A stretch of DNA of 64,000 bases from Alphaproteobacteria bacterium (GTDB lineage: Bacteria > Pseudomonadota > Alphaproteobacteria > Rhodospirillales > Magnetospirillaceae): the NCBI GenBank assembly GCA_021325215.1, contig JAJPHO010000174.1, positions 62,001-126,000 on the forward strand, given 5' to 3'. The notes beneath the pieces were generated by a model that was given only the letters and a program-made list of their open reading frames with translations, was not told the DNA's origin and did no database searches. A program made the translations under genes and the position numbers. Positions 43,056 through 49,907 of the stretch are shown in pieces (within the stretch, counting starts at the first letter, position 1; each line of letters opens with the position of its first letter).

Positions 43056-43233
43056 CGGAATTTCTCCTTAACTTTCCAGATTCCAAGGCCGCCGGCGCAT
43101 GAGAGGGTGTCTGCGCCACACGGATAACGGGTATTGAGGGATGACAAGGTCAGGAAGAGATTGCACAGGGACGAGTCGACGGCGCTGCGCGGGGAGCCTA
43201 TCGTGGCGACCGAGCGGTTTTGAGCCGAACTGG

Positions 43234-43449
43234 TCACTCCTCGGAGACGTGGACCTCGCCGATCTCATGATCTTCCCCAGGAAAGCGAAGTTTGGCCGGG
43301 TCACCGCCCAGGAAGACGGCGAATTTCTTTGCGGTCTCGATCACCGTCTCGGCGGTGTCGGTCGACCTGGTGGCGCGGATGGCCAGGATCAGAGCTTCCT
43401 TGCGGATCTGGGCGGGCGTTTCGAGCGAATTGGTCTTGTTGAAGTTCAT
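43234..43449 (-). CDS. Small acidic early protein
   Basis: 71 residues. ATG 43449 overlaps the upstream stop (ATGA). ETPAQIRKEALILAIRATRSTDTAETVIETAKKFAVFL is a helical region; the C-terminus is acidic (GEDHEIGEVHVSEE). It ends the Cro-led operon. No family recognised. The 178 bp after it (43056-43233) hold no supported gene. Confidence 0.65.
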   Translation of the reverse strand: MNFNKTNSLETPAQIRKEALILAIRATRSTDTAETVIETAKKFAVFLGGDPAKLRFPGEDHEIGEVHVSEE

Positions 43450-43793
43450 GCGGCACCTCGAAGGGAGAGAGCAAATTGTTCGACAGCGCTGAGATCGACA
43501 TCCCCTGCCCGCAGTGCGGCCACAAGACGAAGAAGACCGTCGGCTGGATCAAGACGCATCACCACCATGTCTGCGGATGCGGCTTCCGGGTCGATCTGGA
43601 CGCTGACGAGTTGCTTGCCGGGCTTGGCCAGGTCGGTAAGACGCTGGACAACCTCCGGCGAACGGTTGGCAAGATCGAGTAGGAGATGGCGAAACGCGCC
43701 GATGACCTCTGCAGTCTCGGCGGCGCCTTTGATGATCAACCCTTCGCAGGGCGGTCCACCTATGAGAAGATCGAGGCCGTTCGAGCGCATCAT
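43446..43793 (-). CDS. Minus-strand ORF between Cro-like and acidic gene, overlapping an antisense gene
   Basis: 115 residues with ATGA junctions at both ends (43790-43793 and 43446-43449), exactly as expected for an operon gene. Predicted helices: AEVIGAFRHLLLDLANRSPEVVQRLTDLA and DLSAVEQFALSLRGA. The protein reads plausibly but no family was recognised. The opposite strand (43476-43682) encodes a convincing zinc-ribbon protein, so one or both are real. Confidence 0.45.
   Translation of the reverse strand: MMRSNGLDLLIGGPPCEGLIIKGAAETAEVIGAFRHLLLDLANRSPEVVQRLTDLAKPGKQLVSVQIDPEAASADMVVMRLDPADGLLRLVAALRAGDVDLSAVEQFALSLRGAA
43476..43682 (+). CDS. Zinc-ribbon phage protein on the opposite strand
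   Basis: 68 residues from TTG 43476 with AGGGAGAG 6 nt upstream. IDIPCPQCGHKTKKTVGWIKTHHHHVCGCGFRVDLDADELLAGLGQVGKTLDNLRRTVGKI has two Cys pairs (CxxC and CxC) of a small zinc ribbon and the C-terminal helix typical of a widespread phage/prophage small protein. It is nested antisense within 43446-43793, which is unusual. Protein pattern and ribosome site favour it. Confidence 0.55.
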   Translation: MFDSAEIDIPCPQCGHKTKKTVGWIKTHHHHVCGCGFRVDLDADELLAGLGQVGKTLDNLRRTVGKIE

Positions 43794-44002
43794 GCGGCCT
43801 GCCCTTCAAGGGCCGGAGCAGCGCCAAAAACGTCCGGCCGCAACCGATGGCGCGAAATGCCCGTCAGCGCCTCGATCCGAAGCACATATTCAGCGGGAAC
43901 ACGACGCCATTTTTTGACCGTGTGCCGCGAGAGCCCGACCTGAGAGGCAAGCCACTCAAGGGTATGCCTGTGGGTACGGAGGTATGAGCGCAGTTCTTCC
44001 AT
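43790..44002 (-). CDS. Cro/YdaS-like HTH repressor
   Basis: 70 residues from ATG 44002; the frame extends further upstream but through operator O1. EELRSYLRTHRHTLEWLASQVGLSRHTVKKWRRVPAEYVLRIEALTG is an XRE/YdaS helix-turn-helix in which the recognition helix is SRHTVKKWRR. It faces the divergent CI-like gene across the operators and so is the candidate Cro of the prophage. Confidence 0.82.
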   Translation of the reverse strand: MEELRSYLRTHRHTLEWLASQVGLSRHTVKKWRRVPAEYVLRIEALTGISRHRLRPDVFGAAPALEGQAA

Positions 44003-44010
44003 GCATCGAG

Positions 44011-44102
44011 ATGTACCAACGTTTGGTTCATCTAGCAAGGGGCATGCACATCATCTTGTAGGGTTCGTTGGTACAGCCGTCCGAACCAGCAAAAGGTACA
44101 AT
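44011..44102. promoter_or_regulatory. Prophage operator region between divergent Cro-like and CI-like genes
   Basis: O1 (44011-44031) has half sites ATGTACCAAC and TTTGGTTCAT, a near palindrome. A half-site TTGGTACA lies at 44069-44076, and a diverged full-length copy GAACCA-N7-GGTACA at 44083-44100. The core is only 8 bp from the Cro-like start. It matches operators at 45254 and 45290. Confidence 0.75.
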
Positions 44103-44108
44103 GCGTCC

Positions 44109-44447
44109 ATGAGCAAGAAAGGCCAGCAATTCCCCCCGCGCCCGCGACTAAAACTAATGCGCGAGCGCGCCCAGCTTTCGCAAGAAGCTGCGGGTGAAGC
44201 AATTGGCGCGCATAGAACCCAAATCGCCAAACTTGAGCGCGGCGAAGGAAATCTTACAGACGTACGGATGCGGCAACTTGCAAAAGCTTATGGCTGCGAA
44301 CCATGGGAATTGTTTGAAGAAGCCCCACTTCTGACGCCAGAGGGCCGCGCCCTTCTACCTATACTTGAGCGCGGTGACGCCGATCAACTTCCCCAACTTC
44401 TTCAGTATGGTCTGGATCTGTTGAAGAAAGAGCGGCATCCGGCATGA
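44109..44447 (+). CDS. XRE-family repressor (CI-like)
   Basis: 112 residues from ATG 44109. RPRLKLMRERAQLSQEAAGEAIGAHRTQIAKLERGEGNLTDVRMRQLAKAYGCEPWELF is a classical lambda-repressor-type HTH. The C-terminal 45 residues (TPEGRALLPILERGDADQLPQLLQYGLDLLKKERHPA) are short and lack a LexA-like peptidase, so induction would not be by RecA cleavage. It is divergent from the Cro-like gene and probably keeps the prophage silent. Confidence 0.85.
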   Translation: MSKKGQQFPPRPRLKLMRERAQLSQEAAGEAIGAHRTQIAKLERGEGNLTDVRMRQLAKAYGCEPWELFEEAPLLTPEGRALLPILERGDADQLPQLLQYGLDLLKKERHPA

Positions 44448-44547
44448 GCGCACGCGCTCGATTTAGGAATGCCCTTTGGCCGGCAGGACTAAGCTCCTGA
44501 AAGACCTTCAGGATCTGGAAGATCTGCAGCCGTCTCACCTCATTCAT
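44359..44547 (-). CDS. Possible small protein overlapping the repressor gene
   Basis: 62 residues from ATG 44547 with GGGGAG 8 nt upstream. NEVRRLQIFQILKVFQELSPAGQRAFLNRARALMP is helical and protein-like; the C-terminal half overlaps the 3' end of the CI-like gene antisense by 89 bp. The good ribosome site supports it, while the overlap weakens it. Confidence 0.4.
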   Translation of the reverse strand: MNEVRRLQIFQILKVFQELSPAGQRAFLNRARALMPDAALSSTDPDHTEEVGEVDRRHRAQV

Positions 44548-44924
44548 GGCCGCCACTCCCCAATTTGGGGTATGCCGATCACAATGACCATCGTATAACA
44601 GCGCCTCTGAGAGGGGCGCCCTGAGAATCGATCTAACATGGGGGTAATCTTCGAGATTGCGCCTGATGCGCCCCGACCCGCTGGCCAGCGGTAGGGTGGG
44701 GCTGTGTGTACAGCAGTGCGGCATTCCCGTGCCGTGGTTCGACGAGCGAGGAACTCGTCACCCCCACCCGCCACAGGCGAGTAGGAGCGGCGACACCCTG
44801 GCACGACTAATGCGCGCTGTCCAGTCCTTGAATTGTGATCGGCATCACGCCATTTGCTCGCGCTGTGATCTACCTCACAAGGGGCGAAGACTTCCTCAAA
44901 TAGTCCCGCCCTTACAGTCCGACG
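44548..44924. other. 377-bp gap between convergent regulatory genes with CRP-like sites
   Basis: No gene was supported. There is a CCCCAATTTGGGG palindrome near 44558, a GACGAGcgaggaaCTCGTC hairpin near 44740, and two TGTGA-N6-TCAC-type sites at 44834-44879. Several dyads and a conserved-looking regulatory box in a gap between gene ends suggest a small RNA or another promoter. Confidence 0.5.
44834..44879. promoter_or_regulatory. Two CRP-like boxes 30 bp apart
   Basis: TGTGATCGGCATCACG at 44834-44849 (one mismatch to TGTGA-N6-TCACA) and TGTGATCTACCTCACA at 44864-44879 (perfect match). Tandem sites three helical turns apart resemble known cAMP-CRP control elements. The controlled promoter is unclear. 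Confidence 0.5.
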
Positions 44925-45149
44925 CTATGCTTCGCGCGCCTTCGGCCCTCTTCCAACACCAAAGGCCAGCCATTCCGGAGCTGTGCCTGTTACCTTCGCG
45001 ATCGCTTCGAAAGTCGCCAACCGCGGTTCATTAACCTCGGTTTCCCAGGCCGCAACCGTCTGCTGTGACGCATGCAGCAGATCGCCCAGTTCGGCCTGGC
45101 TCAATGCCGCCGCGATCCGCGCTGTCGCAATCCTCTTTCCCCAGCTCAT
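44925..45149 (-). CDS. XRE-family HTH regulator
   Basis: 74 residues from ATG 45149. SWGKRIATARIAAALSQAELGDLLHASQQTVAAWETEVNEPRLATFEAIAKVTGTAPEWLAFG is a lambda-repressor-type HTH that ends soon after, so it is a single-domain regulator. Its leader contains O2 and O3, so it is probably repressed, or auto-regulated, through the same operator as the CI/Cro pair. Divergent from the 45368 operon. Confidence 0.85.
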   Translation of the reverse strand: MSWGKRIATARIAAALSQAELGDLLHASQQTVAAWETEVNEPRLATFEAIAKVTGTAPEWLAFGVGRGPKAREA

Positions 45150-45253
45150 GCGACGATTTGACAGCGCCCACCGTTCACTCTCTAACCACGTATCATGGTA
45201 ATTCCGCGCGATCTTCACATTTGATGACGGGCAACATCGGTTCGCGGCCCTAA

Positions 45254-45310
45254 ATGTACCAACATTTGGTTCATTTAGGCGTTGCGCATATGAACCAACA
45301 TTTGGTACAT
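45254..45310. promoter_or_regulatory. Operators O2 and O3 between the third HTH gene and the rightward operon
   Basis: O2 at 45254-45274 (half sites ATGTACCAAC and TTTGGTTCAT around a central A) and O3 at 45290-45310 (ATGAACCAAC and TTTGGTACAT, opposite sense), centres 36 bp apart. They match O1 at 44011 almost exactly. Confidence 0.82.
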
Positions 45311-45367
45311 CATGTCTCCGGCGGTCGCAATTAGAGACCCCTGACACACCGTTGGAGACACGAAACC

Positions 45368-45622
45368 ATGAGTGCCACCATCCACCAATTCCCTCAATTG
45401 AGCATAAAAGCTGAGGCCGCGCGCCGCGTCGCGGCCCATTTGATCGTCTCGGCCGAGGCGATTAAGCCCGATACCGAGGCTGTCCTCGGAGGCTTGATGC
45501 AGGCGACCTTCGAGGTCGCCACGAATTCCACCCAGCCCCATATCGGCCGCAAGACGGTCAATTCCCTGCGCCAGCTCGCCGACCTGATCGAGATGATCGA
45601 TAAGGCCAAGAGCGTCCACTGA
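45368..45622 (+). CDS. Hypothetical small protein, first gene of the rightward early operon
   Basis: 84 residues from ATG 45368 (GAGACACGAAACC upstream). HQFPQLSIKAEAARRVAAHLIVSAEAIKPDTEAVLGGLMQATFEVATNSTQPHIGRKTVNSLRQLADLIEMI is helical. No family recognised. It lies 57 bp after operator O3 and overlaps the next gene by one base. Confidence 0.72.
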   Translation: MSATIHQFPQLSIKAEAARRVAAHLIVSAEAIKPDTEAVLGGLMQATFEVATNSTQPHIGRKTVNSLRQLADLIEMIDKAKSVH

Positions 45623-45855
45623 TGCGCTTCGGCTTTCGCAGCGTCACCGCCGCCTATGGGCGGCTGACCCAGCCCCAGCTCAAGCTGGTGTCGAGACTGT
45701 GGAACGGTGAGGACGTCCGCGCCTACTCAGCCGGCGTCCACCACAGAACGCTCTACGCCCTCTTGGATAAGGGCATCCTCGCCTGCGCGGCCACGACCTG
45801 CAAACTCTCTCTAATCCCGCCCGCGAACGCCGTTCGCGCTGCGGAGGGAATTTGA
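45622..45855 (+). CDS. Small winged-helix-like protein
   Basis: 77 residues; start overlaps the previous stop by one base (TGATG). AAYGRLTQPQLKLVSRLWNGEDVRAYSAGVHHRTLYALLDKGILACAATTCKLSL suggests a DNA-binding winged helix. Palindrome copy 5 lies within its last codons. Confidence 0.7.
   Translation: MRFGFRSVTAAYGRLTQPQLKLVSRLWNGEDVRAYSAGVHHRTLYALLDKGILACAATTCKLSLIPPANAVRAAEGI
45822..45838. repeat. Dispersed 17-bp palindrome, copy 5 (perfect)
   Basis: CGCGAACGCCGTTCGCG: exact when read from the opposite strand, since only the centre base is asymmetric. At the 3' end of the 45622 gene. Confidence 0.6.
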
Positions 45856-45857
45856 CC

Positions 45858-46262
45858 ATGACCGAAGTTCGTCCTTTCGACCGCATCGTTGCCGCCCTCA
45901 AGGAACGCGGCATATCCGAGACCCAAGGTGCCAAGAACGCCGGTCTCAATCCCTCGGCAATTCCGAACGCGCGCCGCAACAACGGCAACATGGCGCTCCC
46001 GACCATCGAGGCCTTCGCCAAATCCCTCGGCTGTTCCGTGGCTTCCCTGCTCGGCAGCGAAGCTCAGGCTGCCGAGCAACCGGCCGCCGCGCCGACCGCC
46101 TCCCCCCTGTATCGGCTGGTCAAGGACGCTCTCCCGATCGAGAAGCGCCTGCAGGGCGCCCGCGCCCTTGTCGTCTACTTCGCCACCGACGTCGACCGCG
46201 AAGAGTTCGTCGACATCTTCCAGCAGGCCAAGCCGAACTGCCAGACCGTGAGGGTTCCATGA
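45858..46262 (+). CDS. HTH regulator with C-terminal extension
   Basis: 134 residues from ATG 45858. RPFDRIVAALKERGISETQGAKNAGLNPSAIPNARRNNGNMALPTIEAFAKSLGCSVASLL is an XRE-type helix-turn-helix (recognition helix NPSAIPNARR). A linker rich in Ala/Pro leads to a small domain (KDALPIEKRLQGARALVVYFATDVDREEFVDIF). No LexA-type peptidase site is visible. It is the fourth HTH protein in about 2 kb. Confidence 0.82.
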   Translation: MTEVRPFDRIVAALKERGISETQGAKNAGLNPSAIPNARRNNGNMALPTIEAFAKSLGCSVASLLGSEAQAAEQPAAAPTASPLYRLVKDALPIEKRLQGARALVVYFATDVDREEFVDIFQQAKPNCQTVRVP

Positions 46263-46507
46263 CCGATACGCCAATCTACCCACATCTACAGGTCCAGGAT
46301 GATGAACGCGACATCGAGGACGCCGTCGCCCTAATTGGCCCCGACGCTAAGCCGTCGGGGCGCCTTCGCTTCCTGACAGACATAGTGTCGGGACGTCTTC
46401 AGCAGGAATGGCGCGGCGAATATGGGCGTATCTGGCTCGATGTTCCGATGATCCAGCTCAAACACACCTTCCAAAACCACACGCACGTCACGGAGACGCT
46501 GAAATGA
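46259..46507 (+). CDS. Small hypothetical early protein
   Basis: 82 residues; start overlaps the previous stop (ATGA). Sequence HLQVQDDERDIEDAVALIGPDAKPSGRLRFLTDIVSGRLQQEWRGEYGRIWLDVP is acidic then basic. No family recognised. Likely translationally coupled to its neighbours. Confidence 0.68.
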   Translation: MTDTPIYPHLQVQDDERDIEDAVALIGPDAKPSGRLRFLTDIVSGRLQQEWRGEYGRIWLDVPMIQLKHTFQNHTHVTETLK

Positions 46508-46803
46508 CGAACGCCGTTCGCGACATCACTCTTCCGCCGGGCGCTGCTGAGCACCTGCGCGGCATGATCTACTCCCAGGGCCTATCGATCCTCAAGGTTC
46601 TGCACTCCTGCCGATCCATCATGGTGGACAGCCCGAGAGGACTGTATGAAATCGACAACCCGTTTCAATGGACGCCCATTGACGACATCGCGGAGGTTCT
46701 GACCCCACGAGTCCGCCTTGCACCGCCTCACCCCCAGGAACGGCGGCGGCGAGCCCCCGGTGCGCCCTGCAGTATCCGTTTGGTCGAGGGAGTGTCGGCA
46801 TGA
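46504..46803 (+). CDS. Small hypothetical early protein
   Basis: 99 residues from ATG 46504, overlapping by ATGA. DITLPPGAAEHLRGMIYSQGLSILKVLHSCRSIMVDSPRGLYEIDNPF, then a proline- and arginine-rich tail. No family. Palindrome copy 6 overlaps its first codons. Confidence 0.65.
   Translation: MTNAVRDITLPPGAAEHLRGMIYSQGLSILKVLHSCRSIMVDSPRGLYEIDNPFQWTPIDDIAEVLTPRVRLAPPHPQERRRRAPGAPCSIRLVEGVSA
46506..46522. repeat. Dispersed 17-bp palindrome, copy 6 (two mismatches)
   Basis: GACGAACGCCGTTCGCG at the start of the 46504 gene. The 13-bp core CGAACGCCGTTCG is intact. Confidence 0.45.
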
Positions 46804-47240
46804 ATATCGTCTGCAAAGGCTCGCTCCTCCTCGGCACCGCTTGCCAGAGCTGTGTCAAGTGCCAGGCCGAACGAGGAGATCTGGCCGATCAGAAGGAGCT
46901 GATCGCGGTCCTGAAAGACAACCTCGCTCTGTACCAAAGCCGCGACTCCCACCACCTCTGGCGCGGAGCGTGCCGTCACCTGTGGATAATGGACCCGGAT
47001 CACATGACCCCTTGTCCGATCTGCACCGCCAAAAGTGAGAGCCTTCTGACGACCGCCGAAACCGACGTCTTGGATATGAGCAGCGAGCTGTGGAATGCGA
47101 TTGTCCATCTGAGCGATCACCACCCTGCAGATCTCGCTGAGACCGCCCGCGACATTCACAATATTCAGAACCGAGTGATGGCGCGCGTCGCGCGCCGCAA
47201 CCTCGCTTGGAAGAGGTCCGTGGATGCCAAAGCCCCCTGA
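46800..47240 (+). CDS. Small cysteine-containing early protein
   Basis: 146 residues; start overlaps the previous gene's stop by 4 bp. Cysteine pairs CQSCVKC near the start and CPICTAK in the middle (HMTPCPICTAKSESLLT) could bind zinc. The C-terminus is helical (DLAETARDIHNIQNRVMARVARRNLAW). It overlaps the excisionase-like gene by 17 bp. No known family. Confidence 0.65.
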   Translation: MNIVCKGSLLLGTACQSCVKCQAERGDLADQKELIAVLKDNLALYQSRDSHHLWRGACRHLWIMDPDHMTPCPICTAKSESLLTTAETDVLDMSSELWNAIVHLSDHHPADLAETARDIHNIQNRVMARVARRNLAWKRSVDAKAP

Positions 47241-47505
47241 CAACTGGCCCGCCGGCGCGATCCCGCGCTGCCTCGACGTCAGCCAGGCCGCCTTCTATTG
47301 CGGCAACCTCTCGGAGACCAAGTTCCGCGACCTGGTCAAGGAAGATGCCAAAGGACGCCGGCCGATCCTTAAGCCCGTCCCGCTGAGCCCGGGCCGGATG
47401 GGATGGCTGCGCGAGCAGCTCGATGAATGGCTTGACCGCCAAGCCGGCCGGCAGCAGCCTGACGGCAACGCAAGCGATTGGATGGCATCCCTTGGTGAAG
47501 ATTGA
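47224..47505 (+). CDS. Excisionase-like HTH protein of element 2
   Basis: 93 residues. PRCLDVSQAAFYCGNLSETKFRDLVKEDAKGRRPILKPVPLSPGRMGWLREQLDEWLDRQAG is a MerR/AlpA-type winged helix as in phage excisionases. Its place just before the integrase supports this. It overlaps the integrase start by 11 bp. Confidence 0.78.
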   Translation: MPKPPDNWPAGAIPRCLDVSQAAFYCGNLSETKFRDLVKEDAKGRRPILKPVPLSPGRMGWLREQLDEWLDRQAGRQQPDGNASDWMASLGED

Positions 47506-48544
47506 CCTTCCCTACGCCTGGACGCAGACGGTCAAGGGCCGGAGCTACACCTATTATCGCCGCGACGGGCAGCGCATCCCCATAAAAGGGGTGCCTGGCA
47601 CGCGGGAATGGCTCGATGCCTATTACCGCATCCACGAAAGCTTCGAGGCGCCTGCAGCACAGGGCACCAAGCCCGGGTCGCTCGGCGCCCTGGTGGAGCA
47701 CTTCCTGTCGGCGCCGGAGTTCACGAAGCTGGCCAACAAGACCAAGGGCGACTACCGGACCCACCTGGACTACCTGAAAAGCAAGCACGGCCAGCTGCCG
47801 GTCGCGACGATGCCTCGCGACTTCGTCCTTGGCCTTCGCGACAAGATGGCGAAGACCCCGCGCAAGGCGGACTACCTGGTAGCGGTGCTGAAGCGCCTCC
47901 TCAATTTTGCCATCGACCGCCCCACTACCTACAGGCTCACTCATAACCCGGCAGCCAAGATCAAGTCGATCGCCTCGACGGAAGGTTGGGCTCCCTGGGA
48001 AGAGTGGCAGATCGCCAAATTCCGAGCCCATTGGAAACCGGACACGGTCGAACGCGTCGCCTTCGAGATGCTGCTTAACCTCGGCCAGCGCGGCGGCGAT
48101 ACCTGCGCTATGGTGCGCAACCAGTATTTCAACGGGTCCGTAGCGGTAAAGCAGGAGAAGACCCGGGCGCGCGTCTGGGTGCCTGCCTCTGACGAGCTGG
48201 CCGACGTTCTCGACGCCTGGCTAGCGAAGCACGACCACATCGCGATTCTAACCCTCGACAGCGGCGCGGCGATGAAGATCCACTACTTTCGCAAGATGAT
48301 GGCCGCCGCGTTCCAGGCGGCCGGCATCGAGGGCGTAGTGATCCATGGTCTCCGCTACACCGCGGCAACGGTCCTGCACGAGGTCGGCTGTGATTGGGAG
48401 ACGATCGGCTCGATCACCGGCCACGCGACCGCCCAGATGGTGAAGAAGTACACCGAGAAGAAGCGCCGGGCGAAACTGGCGATTGCCCGCCTCAACCGTG
48501 CCCGCGGAACGAAGCAAAAACGGTCGAGTGAAAAACCGGACTGA
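47495..48544 (+). CDS. Tyrosine integrase of prophage element 2
   Basis: 349 residues from GTG 47495; the frame allows an ATG at 47423, but the family begins near KIDLPYAWTQTVKGRSYTYYRRDGQRIP. The N-terminal SAM-like core-binding domain covers about 65-170. The catalytic set is Arg in LLNLGQRGGDTCAM, H-x-x-R in VIHGLRYTAATVL and Tyr in QMVKKYTEKKRR. It acts at the tRNA-Lys site 50 bp downstream. It is unrelated at the arm-binding domain to the element 1 integrase although both use the same target. Confidence 0.93.
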   Translation: MKIDLPYAWTQTVKGRSYTYYRRDGQRIPIKGVPGTREWLDAYYRIHESFEAPAAQGTKPGSLGALVEHFLSAPEFTKLANKTKGDYRTHLDYLKSKHGQLPVATMPRDFVLGLRDKMAKTPRKADYLVAVLKRLLNFAIDRPTTYRLTHNPAAKIKSIASTEGWAPWEEWQIAKFRAHWKPDTVERVAFEMLLNLGQRGGDTCAMVRNQYFNGSVAVKQEKTRARVWVPASDELADVLDAWLAKHDHIAILTLDSGAAMKIHYFRKMMAAAFQAAGIEGVVIHGLRYTAATVLHEVGCDWETIGSITGHATAQMVKKYTEKKRRAKLAIARLNRARGTKQKRSSEKPD

Positions 48545-48594
48545 GGGGAGTGAAAAACTCACCAAGGCGTCGGGGCTGAAAGCCGCAGAAACCT

Positions 48595-48639
48595 TGGTGA
48601 GCGCGCCGGGGCTCGAACCCGGGACCTACTGATTAAAAG
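48595..48639 (-). repeat. att copy C within the intact tRNA-Lys (right boundary)
   Basis: Third copy of the 45-bp core. It covers the CCA end, T arm, variable loop and part of the anticodon arm. It forms the right junction of element 2 while restoring the full tRNA. Confidence 0.92.
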
Positions 48640-48670
48640 TCAGTTGCTCTACCGACTGAGCTACGCGCTC
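48595..48670 (-). tRNA. tRNA-Lys (anticodon TTT)
   Basis: 76 nt with encoded CCA. Acceptor stem GAGCGCG / CGCGCTC, anticodon arm ACTGA-CTTTTAA-TCAGT (anticodon UUU), T arm CCGGG-TTCGAGC-CCCGG. It is read leftward, so the 3' end faces the prophage. Only this copy has the 5' half. The ancestral neighbour on the 3' side was the Nudix gene at 15089-15520. Confidence 0.96.
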
Positions 48671-48719
48671 GCCTTGATCGGCGGGGGCACAACATAGTGT
48701 CGACGGTAGCGCAGGTCAA

Positions 48720-49340
48720 TCAATGATTCGGCAGTGGCGGCAACATCGGTTTCGTCGGGTCCGGCGCGGTCTGGGCGGCGTTCATGGTCATGGCCAGAAA
48801 GTCGTAATAGCCGTTGGTGCCGGCCATATCGATCACGCCCTGCTCGCCGAATTTGGCGACGGCGCGGGCCCAGGTTTTGTCGTCGACTTTTTTATCGTGA
48901 TGCAGCTGGGTCGAGAAATCCCAGGCGATCTCTTCCGCTTCGTCCATTCCTTGCGGACGTTCGCCTCGGGCGATCGCGTCGGTGATGGCTTGCGACAGGC
49001 CGGCTTTGACGGCGATCGGCTGATGGATCTGCCATTCCAGCTGCTGCGTCCATTCGCGCGCGGTGATCAGGATGACGAATTCGTTGATCTTCTGCGGCAA
49101 GGCATTGTGATAGCGCAGATAATCGCCCATCGACATGGCCTGCAGCATCAATTGCGGGCTGCGCAGCAACGGCACGAAAGGCCCGAAAACGGGCACTTTA
49201 CGGTCTTCGAGGAAGGTTTTTGAGGCGTCGCGCTGCGCCTCGGTCTGCTGGGCCGCCGGGATCTCCGGCAGCCGGTCCTGTGCCCAGGCGGCTCCCGATA
49301 GCATCAACACCGTAATCGTGCAGAGGGCCGGGAACCGCAT
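48720..49340 (-). CDS. Exported carboxymuconolactone decarboxylase (CMD/AhpD)-family protein
   Basis: 206 residues. An N-terminal signal sequence (CTITVLMLSGAAWA) and an AhpD-like core: FGPFVPLLRSPQLMLQAMSMGDYLRYHNALPQKINEFVILITAREWTQQLEWQIHQPIA (E-W-x-x-H motif), then AKFGEQGVIDMAGTNGYYDFLAMTMNA. The classical CxxC pair is absent, so peroxidase chemistry is doubtful. Probably periplasmic. Close to the prophage-flanking tRNA. Confidence 0.85.
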   Translation of the reverse strand: MRFPALCTITVLMLSGAAWAQDRLPEIPAAQQTEAQRDASKTFLEDRKVPVFGPFVPLLRSPQLMLQAMSMGDYLRYHNALPQKINEFVILITAREWTQQLEWQIHQPIAVKAGLSQAITDAIARGERPQGMDEAEEIAWDFSTQLHHDKKVDDKTWARAVAKFGEQGVIDMAGTNGYYDFLAMTMNAAQTAPDPTKPMLPPLPNH

Positions 49341-49345
49341 GAGAC

Positions 49346-49906
49346 TTACCCCTTGATGTCGGACGCCATCTTCATCGAGACGATGCGGTCGGGAGCCACG
49401 ACCACGCCGTCCTTGGCCTCGTCACCCTTCTTGATCTCGTCCACATGCTCCATGCCTTCGATCACCCGGCCCCAGATGGTGTATTTACCATTGAGCTTGG
49501 GCGAATCGGCCAGGCAGATGAAGAACTGGCTGTCGGCGCTGTCGAAACCGGACGCGCGGGCCATCGCCACCGTGCCGCGGACGAACGGATCGGCCGAGAA
49601 TTCGGCCTGCAGCTTGAAGCCCGAGCCGCCCTGCCCCGACCCGGTCGGATCGCCTCCCTGGGCCATGAAGCCGTCGATGACGCGGTGCCACGGCGTGCCG
49701 TCATAAAAGCCCTGGCGCACCAGCTGCTTGACGCGGAACACTGTGTGCGGCGCCAGGTCCGGGCGCATGGCGATCACCACGCGGCCGGTCTTCAGCGTCA
49801 GCACGATGGTGTTCTCGGGGTCGGTGATCGGCTCGGCTTTCGCCAGAGTGGCGGACAGGCCGATGAACAGCGCGACCAGACAGGACAGAAGGCGCATGGG
49901 TTTCAC
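49346..49906 (-). CDS. Periplasmic cyclophilin-type peptidyl-prolyl isomerase
   Basis: 186 residues with a signal peptide (RLLSCLVALFIGLSATLAKA). Cyclophilin core: YDGTPWHRVIDGFMAQGGDPTGSGQGGSG (active Arg, Phe, Gln), FVRGTVAMARASGFDSADSQFFICL and YTIWGRVIEGMEHVDEI. It catalyses cis-trans isomerisation at prolyl bonds of exported proteins. Tandem with the cytoplasmic cyclophilin gene 1 bp upstream. Confidence 0.92.
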   Translation of the reverse strand: MKPMRLLSCLVALFIGLSATLAKAEPITDPENTIVLTLKTGRVVIAMRPDLAPHTVFRVKQLVRQGFYDGTPWHRVIDGFMAQGGDPTGSGQGGSGFKLQAEFSADPFVRGTVAMARASGFDSADSQFFICLADSPKLNGKYTIWGRVIEGMEHVDEIKKGDEAKDGVVVAPDRIVSMKMASDIKG

Positions 49907-49907
49907 A

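Noticed and set aside
43068-43304. Arginine-rich minus-strand frame between early genes
   Set aside because: No ribosome site, biased composition and overlap with the better-supported acidic gene at 43234.
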